DNA of 64,000 nt from Paractinoplanes deccanensis (GCF_016862115.1 NZ_BOMI01000002.1:158748-222747), one strand, 5' to 3'. Positions 1 to 8,559 are shown, numbered from the stretch's first letter. Notes: generated from the letters alone by a model not told the origin. Program-made: numbers and translations.

Positions 1-153
1 GCCACGCTGACCGAGCTGATGGACACCAACGGCATGAGCCACTTCCAGCAGCTCACCGCGGACGGCTTCGACTTCGCGCTCGACCTGGTCTTCGAGTTCG
101 GCCTGGCCCGCATGCTCGACGGCCTCAGCCTGTTCGTCCAGGCGCGGGGCTGA
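1..153 (+). CDS. C-terminal end of a TetR/AcrR-like regulator (partial)
   Basis: The open frame is already running at the window edge and ends with TGA at 151-153, leaving about 50 residues. The tail has the alternating Phe/Leu pattern FDFALDLVFEFGLARMLDGL, typical of the last helix of the TetR ligand-binding and dimerisation domain. The DNA-binding half lies outside the window, so the family call rests on this helix alone. The last 29 bp overlap tail-to-tail with the XRE regulator on the other strand. Confidence 0.5.
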   Translation, partial: ATLTELMDTNGMSHFQQLTADGFDFALDLVFEFGLARMLDGLSLFVQARG

Positions 154-1009
154 TCGCGGCGAGCCGCACCTTCGTCTCGTCCTCGCTGCCCGGCGCCGCC
201 GTGAGGATCACGATCTTCAGCTCGGCGTCGCCGTCGGTCAGCGTGTCGCAGTCGACGGTGATCGGGCCGACCGACGGGTGCTCGACCACCTTGCGGTCCT
301 CGCGGTGCGCCCCGACCGTGCCGGCCGCCCACAGCTCGGCGAACCGCTCGTTGCCCTCCCGCAGCTCCCGGACCAGCGCCGCCAGGCGACGGTCGCGCGG
401 GAAGCGCCCGGTCGCGCGCCGCAGGTCGGAGACGACGGCGACCTCGGTGGCCGCCGCGTCGAGCACGGTGACGGGCCAGCGTGCCACGCCGCGGCCGCCG
501 TCGCCGCCGCTCTTGCTGTCGCTGTCGCCGCCGCCATCGCCGAGCGGGAACGTGTCGCGGGCGAAGTTGCGCCGCGCGGGCGGCAGCTCCGACGGATCGC
601 CGAGCAGCCCCGCCCACGTGCGGTTCCACCAGATCAGCTGCCAGTCCGGGGCGAAGACGGCCGCGGCGGCGTCACCGAGCCGCGCCACGACCCGCTGCAC
701 GCCGGGCGGGATGTGGTCGGCGATCCGGTCGTCGGCCGGTGGCACGAGCCGGGCCAGCCGGAACAGATGGTCGCGCTCGTCGGGAGTGAGCTGCAGAGCG
801 CGCGCCAGCGCGGCGGTGACCTGGGCGGACGGTGTGCTCGCCCGGCCCTGCTCCAGCCGCACGACGTAGTCGACCGACACACCCGCCAGCTCGGCGAGCT
901 CTTCGCGGCGCAGCCCCGCGGCCCGGCGCCCGTGCCGGGTCGGCAGCCCGGTCGCGGCGGGTGCCAGGCGGTCACGCCAGGCGCGGATCGTGGTGCCGAG
1001 ATCGGTCAT
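125..1009 (-). CDS. XRE-family regulator with MmyB-like ligand-binding domain
   Basis: This is a predicted cytoplasmic DNA-binding repressor or activator of 294 residues. Residues about 8-85 form the helix-turn-helix domain (LRREELAELAGVSVDYVVRL), and residues about 100-280 match the MmyB-like domain thought to bind a fatty-acid-like ligand (FAPDWQLIWWNRTWAGLL). A Gly/Asp/Ser-rich insertion (GGGDSDSKSGGDGG) near residues 150-170 is unusual and probably a surface loop. It is divergent from the SDR gene starting at 1088, the usual arrangement in which this family controls the neighbouring dehydrogenase. The ligand cannot be read from the sequence. Confidence 0.9.
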   Translation of the reverse strand: MTDLGTTIRAWRDRLAPAATGLPTRHGRRAAGLRREELAELAGVSVDYVVRLEQGRASTPSAQVTAALARALQLTPDERDHLFRLARLVPPADDRIADHIPPGVQRVVARLGDAAAAVFAPDWQLIWWNRTWAGLLGDPSELPPARRNFARDTFPLGDGGGDSDSKSGGDGGRGVARWPVTVLDAAATEVAVVSDLRRATGRFPRDRRLAALVRELREGNERFAELWAAGTVGAHREDRKVVEHPSVGPITVDCDTLTDGDAELKIVILTAAPGSEDETKVRLAAISPAPGRTG

Positions 1010-1087
1010 GCCGGCAATTGTTCCGCGGCCGGTGGCGGCGAGGGTGGTACTGGCTTTCTCTGGTAGCGATCACGGCCGGGACGAACC
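1010..1087. promoter_or_regulatory. Shared divergent promoter region, XRE regulator / SDR
   Basis: These 78 bp separate two divergent starts and must hold both promoters. A repeated CTGG spaced by TTTCT is visible around 1050-1066, but no perfect palindrome was found. That the XRE protein binds here is inferred from the arrangement only. Confidence 0.35.
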
Positions 1088-1783
1088 ATGAACGGCATGA
1101 CGATCACCTTTGTCACCGGGGCCAACAAGGGCCTCGGCCACGAGACGGCCCGCCGCCTGATCGCGCTCGGCCACACCGTGGTCATCGGCGCGCGGAACCC
1201 CGTCCTCGGCGCCGCGGCGGCCCGGGAGCTCGGCGCGCGCTTCGTCGCGATCGACGTCACCGACGACGCCTCGGTGGCCGCGGCGGCCGAGGACGTCGAG
1301 CGGCACGAGGGCCACGTCGACGTGCTCATCAACAACGCGGGCGTGCACGGGCCGATCGGCGACCCCAGCGATCTGGCCGCCGCCGACGTGCTGGACGTGC
1401 TGAACGTGAACGTCGCGGGCGTCGTGCGGACGACCACGGCGTTCCTGCCGTTGCTGCGCCGTTCGGACGATCCGGTGATCGTGAACGTGAGCAGCGGGAT
1501 GGGGTCGCTGGAGCTGACCCGGGACCCGGCCCGCGCGGAGTCGAAGGTCGTCGCGCCGGCGTACACGTCGTCCAAGGCGGCGCTGACCATGCTGACCAGC
1601 CAGTACGCCAAGGCACTGCCGGACGTGCGGATCAACGCCGCCGATCCCGGATACACGGCGACCGACTTCAACAACCACTCCGGGCCGCAGACGGTCACCG
1701 AGGGCACGGACGCGATCGTCGCGCTCGCCACCGAGGGGCCGGGGCACGGCTCCGGGCGCTTCGTCGACCGCCACGACTTCTGA
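1088..1783 (+). CDS. Short-chain dehydrogenase/reductase (SDR)
   Basis: A 231-residue NAD(P)-dependent oxidoreductase of the classical SDR type. The nucleotide-binding motif TGANKGLG lies near residues 10-17, the NNAG motif near residue 83, and the catalytic Tyr-Lys pair in YTSSKAAL near residue 160. It is close in length to the carbonyl-reductase-like SDRs often found beside XRE/MmyB regulators. ATG at 1097 is an alternative start that loses three residues. The substrate is unknown. It is divergently transcribed from the XRE regulator and probably controlled by it. Confidence 0.9.
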   Translation: MNGMTITFVTGANKGLGHETARRLIALGHTVVIGARNPVLGAAAARELGARFVAIDVTDDASVAAAAEDVERHEGHVDVLINNAGVHGPIGDPSDLAAADVLDVLNVNVAGVVRTTTAFLPLLRRSDDPVIVNVSSGMGSLELTRDPARAESKVVAPAYTSSKAALTMLTSQYAKALPDVRINAADPGYTATDFNNHSGPQTVTEGTDAIVALATEGPGHGSGRFVDRHDF

Positions 1784-1792
1784 GCGGCGGTC

Positions 1793-2656
1793 TCAGGAGA
1801 CCAGGGCGCCGCCCAGTTTCCAGTAGCCGAGGAACGAGACGCGGTCCTTGGCGATGCCCCGGTCGCGGGTGAGGTGCTGCCGGATCCGGGTCACCGCGCC
1901 GGACTCGCCGGCTATCCAGGCGTAGAAGCCCTCGCCGAGGTCGCGGGCGTCGTCGGCCTCGCGGGTGGCCCAGGCTCGTACCGCCTCCTCCAGGGCCTGG
2001 CCGTGCACCTCGCCGCGGGTGACCACCTCGACCGTGACGCCGGCGCGGGCCGTGCTGGAGAGCAGGTCGTCGGCGCGGTCGCCCACCTCGGCGAGCACGT
2101 GGGCGCGGACCCCGGCGCCGAGGGCGGCGACGATGTTGCGGATCGCGGGGAAGGCGGTCTCGTCGCCGATGATCAGCGTCTCGCGGGCCGGGCCGGGCGA
2201 CCAGCAGATGCCGTAGCCGGTGTAGCCGCAGCGGGCGTCGGGGCCGGTGATGACCAGGTCGTCGCCGGGGCGGGCGGCCAGCGCCCAGGCGGAGGCCGGT
2301 CCGGCCGGCTCGTGCAGGACGAAGTCGACGTCGAGCTCGCCGTCGGCCGGGCGGATCGCCGCCGGGGTGTAGGTGCGCAGGACGTTGCGGGCGTCCTCGG
2401 GAAGGGCCTTCCACCGGGTGTACCAGTGCGACGGGTGCGGTGTCGGGTCGTCGAGGAGGCCGAAGTCGGCGAGCCCGCCGCCCGGCAGCGGCAGGACCAC
2501 CTTGATCCGCTGGTCCACTCCCCACGGCGCGAAGTGGCGCAGCGCCGGGCCGGCGAAGGTGATCCGGACGAAGCCGGGGCTCACCCGCTCGGTGCGGGCG
2601 ACCCGCACCGGGAAGGCGCTGTAGGCCCAGGGCCGGTCATGGGTGGGTGTGCTCAT
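1793..2656 (-). CDS. Siderophore-interacting protein (FAD-dependent ferric-siderophore reductase)
   Basis: A 287-residue cytoplasmic flavoprotein of the SIP/ViuB family. It would reduce Fe(III) in an imported siderophore so that Fe(II) is released. The N-terminal half is a ferredoxin-reductase-like FAD barrel (VARTERVSPGFVRITFAGP). The C-terminal half is an NAD(P)H-binding lobe (LIIGDETAFPAIRNIVAAL). It is the last gene of the iron-uptake operon, and its ATG overlaps the ATPase stop codon by 4 bp. Expression should follow the iron box at 6453-6471. Confidence 0.93.
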   Translation of the reverse strand: MSTPTHDRPWAYSAFPVRVARTERVSPGFVRITFAGPALRHFAPWGVDQRIKVVLPLPGGGLADFGLLDDPTPHPSHWYTRWKALPEDARNVLRTYTPAAIRPADGELDVDFVLHEPAGPASAWALAARPGDDLVITGPDARCGYTGYGICWSPGPARETLIIGDETAFPAIRNIVAALGAGVRAHVLAEVGDRADDLLSSTARAGVTVEVVTRGEVHGQALEEAVRAWATREADDARDLGEGFYAWIAGESGAVTRIRQHLTRDRGIAKDRVSFLGYWKLGGALVS

Positions 2657-3471
2657 CGCTGCGCCTCGCGTCGGGTCGGTGCGCCGAGCGGCACGACCAG
2701 CGGGCCGCCGGTGACGGGATCGGGGATGACGACGTTCGGCAGGCCGAACACCTCTTCGACACGGTCCGCGGTCACCACCTCGCCGGGCGGGCCCTCGGCG
2801 AGGATCCGGCCGTCACGCATGGCGATGATGTGGCTGGCGTAGCGGGCCGCGTGGTTGAGGTCGTGCAGGACCGCGACGATCGTGCGCCCCTCGCGGTTGA
2901 GGGTCCGGAACAGCTCCATCAGCTCGACCTGATGGGCGATGTCGAGGTACGTCGTCGGCTCGTCGAGCAGGAGCAGGCCGGTCTGCTGGGCGAGCACCAT
3001 GGCGACCCACACCCGCTGCCGCTGGCCGCCGGAGAGCTCGTCGACGAGGCGGGGCGCGAGCCCGGTGGTGCCGGTGGCGTCCAGCGCCTCCCGCACTGCC
3101 TGCTCGTCGGCGCCGGACCACTGCCGCAGCAGGTTCTGGTGCGGATAGCGGCCCCGGGCGACCAGGTCGGCCACCGTGATCCCCTCGGGCGCGATCGCGG
3201 TCTGCGGCAGCAGGCCGAGCCGGCGGGCGACTTCCTTGGCCGGGTACGAGGTGATCTCCCGCCCGTCCAGCACGATGCGCCCGGCCGACGGCGTGAGCAG
3301 CCGCGACAGGCCGCGCAGCAGGGTGGACTTGCCGCACGCGTTCGGGCCGACGATTACGGTGAACGAGCCGTCCGGGATCTCCACCGAGAGGCCGGTGACG
3401 ATGTCGGCGCGGTCGTAGGACAGCGTGATGCCGTCAGCGCTCAGCACGGTTCTCCGATCGGGGTCAGGCAC
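2653..3471 (-). CDS. Iron-siderophore ABC transporter ATP-binding protein
   Basis: The 272-residue FepC/FecE-type ATPase energises siderophore import. It has Walker A GPNACGKST (about residues 42-50), the ABC signature LSGGQRQRV and Walker B LLLLDEPTT followed by the D-loop YLD. The GTG start at 3471 overlaps the end of the permease gene by 8 bp, and its stop overlaps the SIP gene by 4 bp, so translation is probably coupled. Substrate specificity is set by the binding protein and cannot be deduced here. Confidence 0.95.
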   Translation of the reverse strand: MPDPDRRTVLSADGITLSYDRADIVTGLSVEIPDGSFTVIVGPNACGKSTLLRGLSRLLTPSAGRIVLDGREITSYPAKEVARRLGLLPQTAIAPEGITVADLVARGRYPHQNLLRQWSGADEQAVREALDATGTTGLAPRLVDELSGGQRQRVWVAMVLAQQTGLLLLDEPTTYLDIAHQVELMELFRTLNREGRTIVAVLHDLNHAARYASHIIAMRDGRILAEGPPGEVVTADRVEEVFGLPNVVIPDPVTGGPLVVPLGAPTRREAQR

Positions 3472-4510
3472 GGCGGCGGATCTCCCGGACGATCATCATC
3501 ACCAGGTAGACGCCGCCCACCGAGACGGTGACGACGCCGACCGGCAGCGCGACCGGCAGCACGTGCTGCGCGATCACGTCCGAGACGAGCAGCAGCGCGG
3601 CGCCGGTCAGGGCGGACAATCCGAGCGACAGGTACGGGGTACGGGCGAGGCGGCGCGCGATCTGCGGCGCGGCGAGGGCGACGAAGGCGACCGGCCCGAT
3701 GACGGCGGTGGCGATCGAGACGAGCGCGACCGCGACGATCAGGGCGGTACGGCGTACGGCCTCCGGTCTCGCCCCCGACGCGGCCGCGACGTCATCGCCC
3801 AGATCGAGCTGCCGCAGGCGCGGGACGAGCACGGCGAGCGCGGCGAGCAGCGGAAGCGAGCAGAGCGCCGCTCCCCGGACCGCGGCGGCGCCGACCCCGT
3901 TGAGCGAACCGGCGCCCCACGCGGAGGCGAACATCGCGGTCTCCAGCTCCATCTGGAGCAGCAGCCAGGTGTTGACCGACGACAGCAGCGCGGAGACACC
4001 GATGCCCACGATGATCAGGCGGAAGCCGCTGATCCCGTTGCGGTGGGCGAGCAGCCAGATCGCGGCGGCCGCCACCACCCCGCCGGCGACAGCGCCCACG
4101 GTCAGCAGCGACCAGCTCGCCGCCCCGGCGACGACGGCGAGGAGCATGCCGGTGAAGGCGCCGTTCGCGAGCCCGAGCACGTCGGGGCTCGCCAGCGGGT
4201 TGCGGGTGACGGTCTGGAAGAGCGCGCCGGCGACGGCGAGGACCGCGCCGAGCAGGACGGCGGCGAGGGTGCGCGGCAGCCGCCACTCGAGCACGACCGT
4301 GCGGTCCAGCGCGCCGCCCTGCCCGGCGAGCGCCCGTACCACCTGCCCGGGGGTCAGCGAGTAGGTGCCGAGACCCAGCGAGACCACGGCCAGCACGACG
4401 ATCGCGGCGAGCAGCAGCGCGCCCACGACGAGGCTGCGGCGCCGCAGCGGCAGGGTCGCGGAGCCGATCCGCACGACATGGCGCGGATAGCCGACGTCGA
4501 CCCTCATCAT
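3464..4510 (-). CDS. FecCD-family siderophore permease (second permease)
   Basis: A 348-residue polytopic membrane protein of the BtuC/FecCD family, with about nine or ten hydrophobic helices and the family signature around TRNPLASPDVLGLANGAF. With the adjacent paralogue it would form the heterodimeric inner-membrane channel of a FepDG-like importer. The ATG-ATG pair at 4510/4507 overlaps the upstream permease stop; the first is chosen. Residues 1-28 are a short basic cytoplasmic leader. Confidence 0.94.
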   Translation of the reverse strand: MMRVDVGYPRHVVRIGSATLPLRRRSLVVGALLLAAIVVLAVVSLGLGTYSLTPGQVVRALAGQGGALDRTVVLEWRLPRTLAAVLLGAVLAVAGALFQTVTRNPLASPDVLGLANGAFTGMLLAVVAGAASWSLLTVGAVAGGVVAAAAIWLLAHRNGISGFRLIIVGIGVSALLSSVNTWLLLQMELETAMFASAWGAGSLNGVGAAAVRGAALCSLPLLAALAVLVPRLRQLDLGDDVAAASGARPEAVRRTALIVAVALVSIATAVIGPVAFVALAAPQIARRLARTPYLSLGLSALTGAALLLVSDVIAQHVLPVALPVGVVTVSVGGVYLVMMIVREIRRRA

Positions 4511-5508
4511 CGAGCACCCGCCCGGGCGCGACGCGCGAGGGCGATCAGCACGGGCGCGCCGACGAAGGCCGTGACGATGCCGACCGGCATCTCGGCGGGC
4601 GCGATGAGCACGCGCCCGATCACGTCGGCCAGCAGCACCACGGTCGGGGCGAGCACCATCGACACGACCAGGATCACCCGCTGGTCGACGCCGAACAGCC
4701 GGCGCGCGACGTGCGGCACCATCAGCCCGACGAACGAGATCGGGCCGGCGAGCGCGGTGGCCGTACCGCAGAGAAGCGTGACCGCGACGATCACCGCGAC
4801 GCGGATGCCCCGCACGTTCGCGCCCTGCGCGCGGGCGACGTCGTCACCCAGGGCGAGAGCGTTGAGCCCGGGCGCGACGAGGACGGCGATCACCGCCCCG
4901 GCCACCAGGAACGGCACGACCGGCAGCAGGACGCCGAAGTCGCGGCCCAGCAGCGAGCCGGCGTTCCAGCCGCGCATGGCGTCGAACGCGTCCGGGTTGC
5001 TCAGCGCCAGGCCGGTGGTGATCCCGGAGAAGACCGCGCCGAGCGCCACCCCGGCGAGGGTGAGCCGGATCGGGTCGGCCGCCCCGCGCCCGGAGGAGCC
5101 GATGACGTAGACGGCGAGCGTCACCACGAGCGCGCCGAGGAAGGCGAGCCACACGAAGGCGGCGATGTCCCGGACGCCGAGGAACGCCACGCCGACGGCC
5201 ACGGCGAAGGCGGCACCCGCGTTGACGCCGAGGATGCCCGGATCGGCGAGCGGGTTGCGGGTGAACGCCTGGATGAGCGTGCCGGCGATGCCGAGGGCGA
5301 CCCCGGCGGCGATCCCGGTGACCGTGCGGGGAACGCGCAGGCCCACGACGACGTAGTGCGCCTGCGCGTCACCGCCGCCACGCAGGGCGTCGAGGACGAC
5401 GCCCGGCGAGAGCGGATTCGCCCCGACGGCCAGCGACAGCACCAGGACCAGGGCGAGCGCGCAGAGGAGGGCGGCGACGCCGGCGGCGTACCGCGTGGAG
5501 GCGGTCAT
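4507..5508 (-). CDS. FecCD-family siderophore permease (first permease)
   Basis: A 333-residue paralogue of the next gene, with motif TRNPLADPGILGVNAGAAF in the same place. The frame stays open far upstream, but the start at 5508 fits best: MTASTRY leads straight into the first membrane helix and overlaps the binding-protein stop by 4 bp. The two permeases together form the translocation pore. Confidence 0.94.
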   Translation of the reverse strand: MTASTRYAAGVAALLCALALVLVLSLAVGANPLSPGVVLDALRGGGDAQAHYVVVGLRVPRTVTGIAAGVALGIAGTLIQAFTRNPLADPGILGVNAGAAFAVAVGVAFLGVRDIAAFVWLAFLGALVVTLAVYVIGSSGRGAADPIRLTLAGVALGAVFSGITTGLALSNPDAFDAMRGWNAGSLLGRDFGVLLPVVPFLVAGAVIAVLVAPGLNALALGDDVARAQGANVRGIRVAVIVAVTLLCGTATALAGPISFVGLMVPHVARRLFGVDQRVILVVSMVLAPTVVLLADVIGRVLIAPAEMPVGIVTAFVGAPVLIALARRARAGAR

Positions 5509-6416
5509 TTCTTGGATTCGAGGAACTTCTCGATGTCGTCGAGGACCTTCTGGGCGCCCTTCGGCCCCACACCCGAGATCCAGTACGTGGTGTCGACGAG
5601 CGTCACCGACGGGAACTCGGCCTTGTTGTCGCGGATCGCGGCCGGGATCGTCGCGCTGTCGTTGACGTCGGCGGTGGTGACGAAGACGTGGTCGGCCTTC
5701 GCCTTGACGATGTTCTCGGGCGAGATGTCGGCCTGGAGGCCGTCCTCCCACTGCTGCTGCGGGATCGTGAAGCCGACGCACTGCAGGGTGCTGCCGGCGA
5801 ACGACACGGGGCCGTACAGGCTCAGCGTCGTCTCGTCGCGGGGCCGGACCAGCTGCGCGGTCTTCCCGTTCACCGCGTACTTGTCCTTGATCGTGGTGCA
5901 GCGCTTCTGGTAGTCGTCGAGCAGGCCCTGCACCTTGTCGGCGCGGTTGAGCGCGGCGCCGACCAGCTTCGCGTTGTCCTGCCACGGGTCGGCCTGCGAC
6001 TTCATGAAGACCGTCGGCGCGACGGCGGCCAGCTGGTCGTACAGCTTGGAGTGCCGCGACTCGGTGCCGAGGATCAGGTCGGGCTTCAGCGCGGCGATCG
6101 CCTCGAGGTCCGGCTCGGGCACCGTGCCGACCGGCTTCACCCCATCGACACCGAGGTACGCGGGCAGCCCGCTGGTGTTGCTCGCGACGGCGGCGCCGAC
6201 CGGGGTGACGCCGGCCGCCACCGCGGTGTCCAGCTCCAGCGGCTCGAGCACGACGACGCGCTTCGGGTCGTTCGGGACCTGGGCGGTGCCCCGGGCGTGC
6301 TCGACGGCGTGCGTGCCGGTGTCGGCCGCCGTCGCCGGATCCCCACTGGAACATCCGGTCAGCGTGACGGCGGCGGCCAGGGCGACGGCCGCGAACGATG
6401 TGGCGGTGAAGCGCAT
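5505..6416 (-). CDS. Iron-siderophore ABC transporter substrate-binding lipoprotein
   Basis: A 303-residue secreted lipoprotein that captures ferric siderophore outside the cell. It has a signal peptide with lipobox LTGC (Cys near residue 22) and a FepB/FecB-type periplasmic-binding fold (KRVVVLEPLELDTAVAAGV, then LKPDLILGTESRH). A GTG at 6437 would add seven residues, but AAAGGG about 10 nt before ATG 6416 favours the shorter start. It is the first gene of the five-gene operon running to 1793, with the iron box 37 bp upstream. Confidence 0.94.
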   Translation of the reverse strand: MRFTATSFAAVALAAAVTLTGCSSGDPATAADTGTHAVEHARGTAQVPNDPKRVVVLEPLELDTAVAAGVTPVGAAVASNTSGLPAYLGVDGVKPVGTVPEPDLEAIAALKPDLILGTESRHSKLYDQLAAVAPTVFMKSQADPWQDNAKLVGAALNRADKVQGLLDDYQKRCTTIKDKYAVNGKTAQLVRPRDETTLSLYGPVSFAGSTLQCVGFTIPQQQWEDGLQADISPENIVKAKADHVFVTTADVNDSATIPAAIRDNKAEFPSVTLVDTTYWISGVGPKGAQKVLDDIEKFLESKK

Positions 6417-6452
6417 GAACAGACGACCCTTTCCCACATGGACTCTCGGAAG

Positions 6453-6471
6453 TGAGGGTAGCCTAAGCTAA
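6453..6471 (-). promoter_or_regulatory. IdeR/DmdR-type iron box
   Basis: On the minus strand the 19 bp read TTAGCTTAGGCTACCCTCA, matching 16 of 19 positions of the known actinobacterial DtxR/IdeR consensus TTAGGTTAGGCTAACCTAA. It lies 37-55 bp upstream of the ATG of the siderophore-binding lipoprotein, where a bound repressor would block transcription. The inference is repression of the whole uptake operon when Fe(II) is plentiful. Confidence 0.85.
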
Positions 6472-6483
6472 TCTGCGCCCCTT

Positions 6484-7383
6484 CTAGAGGATCACCACCA
6501 CCTTCCCGCCGCTGTGCCGGGACTCGACGGCCGCGTGCGCGTCCGCGATCCGGTCGAGCGGGAACGTCCGCACCCGGATGGTGACCTTGCCCCGAGCCGC
6601 CAGGTCGATCACCTCGGCGAGGCGCTTCGGATCGCGGCCGGCGCGGACCACCCGGGCGCCCACCTCGGCGGCGGCCTTGTCATCGGCAATCGTGCCGATG
6701 CGGTCACGCGGGATGCCGAGCTCGGCGGACTGCGCGAGCGCCACACCACCGGCGGTGTCCAGCGCGACGGTGGGCCGCATGCCGGTCGCGCGCACGGCGT
6801 CGACCAGGCCCGGGCCGTACGCGACGGGGATGGCGCCCATCTCTCTCAGGCGCTCGTGATTGGCGGGGCTCGCCGTGCCGATCACCGTGGCGCCGGCCAG
6901 GCGGGCGAGCTGAGTCGCCACCGTGCCGACGCTGCCCGCGGCACCGTGGACGAGAAGGACGTCGCTCTCTTGGATCTTCAGTTCCCGCAGTGATCCGCTC
7001 GCGGTCTGCGAGGCGGCAACAAGCGCTGCCGCCGTCGAGAAGTCCAGGCTTTCCGGCTTCATCACTACATCGGTGGCGGGGACGACGATCAGCTCCGACG
7101 CGCCGTTGAACATCGTGGAGCCCAGCACGGCGTCGCCGGCCACGAAACCGTCGACCCCCTCGCCCACCCGGTCGACGACCCCGGCGTACTCCTGCCCGAT
7201 GGTCTGCGGGAAGGACACCTTGGCCCACGGCATCCGCCCCAGGCGAACCGCGACGTCGAACGGCTGCACCCCGGCGGCACGCACCCGCACCCGCACCTGC
7301 CCCGGACCGGGCACCGGATCGGGCAGGTCCGCGAGGCGCAGAACCGACGGCGGACCGAACTGATCGAACACGACTGCTCTCAT
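6484..7383 (-). CDS. Zinc-independent NADP-dependent quinone-oxidoreductase-like protein
   Basis: A 299-residue medium-chain dehydrogenase of the QOR/enoyl-reductase branch. The N-terminal GroES-like domain (residues 1-120) lacks the Cys/His zinc ligands of alcohol dehydrogenases. The Rossmann domain carries LVHGAAGSVGTVATQLA (about residues 145-161). The family reduces quinones or alpha,beta-unsaturated carbonyls. ATG 7383 is chosen over an upstream in-frame TTG because the MRAVVFDQFG start is standard for the family and the promoter at 7390-7420 places the transcription start on this ATG. Confidence 0.9.
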   Translation of the reverse strand: MRAVVFDQFGPPSVLRLADLPDPVPGPGQVRVRVRAAGVQPFDVAVRLGRMPWAKVSFPQTIGQEYAGVVDRVGEGVDGFVAGDAVLGSTMFNGASELIVVPATDVVMKPESLDFSTAAALVAASQTASGSLRELKIQESDVLLVHGAAGSVGTVATQLARLAGATVIGTASPANHERLREMGAIPVAYGPGLVDAVRATGMRPTVALDTAGGVALAQSAELGIPRDRIGTIADDKAAAEVGARVVRAGRDPKRLAEVIDLAARGKVTIRVRTFPLDRIADAHAAVESRHSGGKVVVIL

Positions 7384-7389
7384 GAGACG

Positions 7390-7420
7390 ACTCTGCAAGC
7401 TCAACGCACGTTGAAGTCAA
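7390..7420 (-). promoter_or_regulatory. MerR-type promoter with long spacer; leaderless start
   Basis: On the minus strand there is a -35 TTGACT (7420-7415), a 19-nt spacer, and a -10-like CAGAGT (7395-7390). The spacer contains a perfect palindrome, TCAACG-CA-CGTTGA (7401-7414). A long spacer filled by a dyad is the hallmark of promoters activated by MerR-family proteins. The -10 ends 6 nt before ATG 7383, so the mRNA is predicted to be leaderless. No merR gene is adjacent. Confidence 0.6.
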
Positions 7421-7455
7421 GCGCGCCGCACGTCACATCGGTGACGGTGTCGTGC

Positions 7456-8484
7456 ATGACCTTCAGCGAGAGATTCCTTCACGCCCTGATCGGCGCCGCC
7501 GAACTGTTCACCATCGAGGTCGGCCGCGACCTGGGCCTCTACGCGGCCCTCCGGGACCAGCCGCGCACCGCCGCCGCGCTGGCCAAAACCACGGAGATCG
7601 ACGAGCGGTACGCCCGCGAATGGCTCGAACAGCAGGCAGCGGCCGGCCTGCTCACCGTGAACGGCGACACGTTCACCCTCGCACCCGGGCTCGACGAGGT
7701 GCTGCTCGACGAAGGCGGCCCCGACTACCTGGGCACGGCGGGCGAGTTCGCGGTCGGGCTGGCCCTGCTCACCCCGCGGGTGATCGCAGCGTTCAAAACC
7801 GGCGAGGGCATCTCGTACGCGGACTACGGGCGCCACATCCGGCACGGCATCGCCGCCTTCAACCGGCCCATGTTCGACCACCTGCTCACCACGGCGTGGC
7901 TGCCCTCGGTGCCGGACGTCGAGACCCGGCTGCGCGCGAACCCGGGGGCGAGAGTGCTCGACCTGGGCTGCGGGACCGGCCACTCGTCGGTCGCGCTGGC
8001 ACTGGCCTACCCGGCCATCACCGTGCGAGGCATCGACCTGGACGAGGCATCGATCGCCGCGGCGCGCACGGCGGCGGCCCAGGCGGGAGTGGCCGACCGG
8101 GTCAGCTTCGCGGTGGGCGACGCGGCCGAGGCAGCGGGGACGTACGACCTGGTGACAATCTTCGAAGCCCTGCACGACATGGGCGACCCGGTGGGGGTGC
8201 TGCGGCGAGCCCGGCAGCTGCTGGCAGCGGGCGGCAGCGTGTTCATCGGCGACGAACGCGTTGCCGACGAGTTCACGGCGCCGGCGGGGGAGATCGAGAG
8301 GTTGCAGTACGCGTTCAGCGTCCTGCACTGTCTGCCGGCCACGAGGGCGGAGAAGCCGGTCATCGCGAACGGGACGATCCTGCGGGCGCCGACGTTGCTG
8401 GGGTGGGCGCGCGAGGCGGGGTACGAGTCGCCTGAGGCGCTGGACATCGAGAACGAGTTTTGGCGTTTCTATCGGTTGCGCTGA
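7456..8484 (+). CDS. Class I SAM-dependent methyltransferase with N-terminal winged helix
   Basis: A 342-residue protein. Residues about 1-85 form a winged-helix dimerisation-like domain (LGLYAALRDQPRTAAALAKT) like that of small-molecule O-methyltransferases. Residues about 155-300 form a Rossmann methyltransferase with SAM motif I VLDLGCGTGHSS and acidic motif II GIDLDEAS. The methyl acceptor is unknown. ATG 7456 is used; in-frame GTG at 7441 and TTG at 7411 are alternatives, and none has a clear ribosome-binding site. It is divergent from the oxidoreductase and shares its 72-bp control region. Confidence 0.88.
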   Translation: MTFSERFLHALIGAAELFTIEVGRDLGLYAALRDQPRTAAALAKTTEIDERYAREWLEQQAAAGLLTVNGDTFTLAPGLDEVLLDEGGPDYLGTAGEFAVGLALLTPRVIAAFKTGEGISYADYGRHIRHGIAAFNRPMFDHLLTTAWLPSVPDVETRLRANPGARVLDLGCGTGHSSVALALAYPAITVRGIDLDEASIAAARTAAAQAGVADRVSFAVGDAAEAAGTYDLVTIFEALHDMGDPVGVLRRARQLLAAGGSVFIGDERVADEFTAPAGEIERLQYAFSVLHCLPATRAEKPVIANGTILRAPTLLGWAREAGYESPEALDIENEFWRFYRLR

Positions 8485-8511
8485 GATTCGACGGCCGCCG
8501 GTCCTCCGAGC

Positions 8512-8559
8512 TCACCCACCAGGCCCACCCACCAGGCCCACCCACCAGGCCCACCCACC
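8512..8559. repeat. 13-bp tandem repeat, G-rich on the minus strand
   Basis: CCACCCACCAGGC is repeated three times at an exact 13-bp period, plus a partial fourth copy, starting 28 bp after the methyltransferase stop. On the minus strand it gives closely spaced GGG runs and could fold as a G-quadruplex. No function is assigned. Confidence 0.85.

Noticed and set aside
3425..5110. 561-codon plus-strand frame opposite the siderophore permeases
   Set aside because: Low-complexity Asp/Arg/Gly content typical of antisense frames; the minus strand carries clear FecCD permeases.
5509..6354. Upstream extension of the first permease frame (615 codons in total)
   Set aside because: It overlaps the binding-protein gene in another frame and has no hydrophobic or domain content before the Met at 5508.
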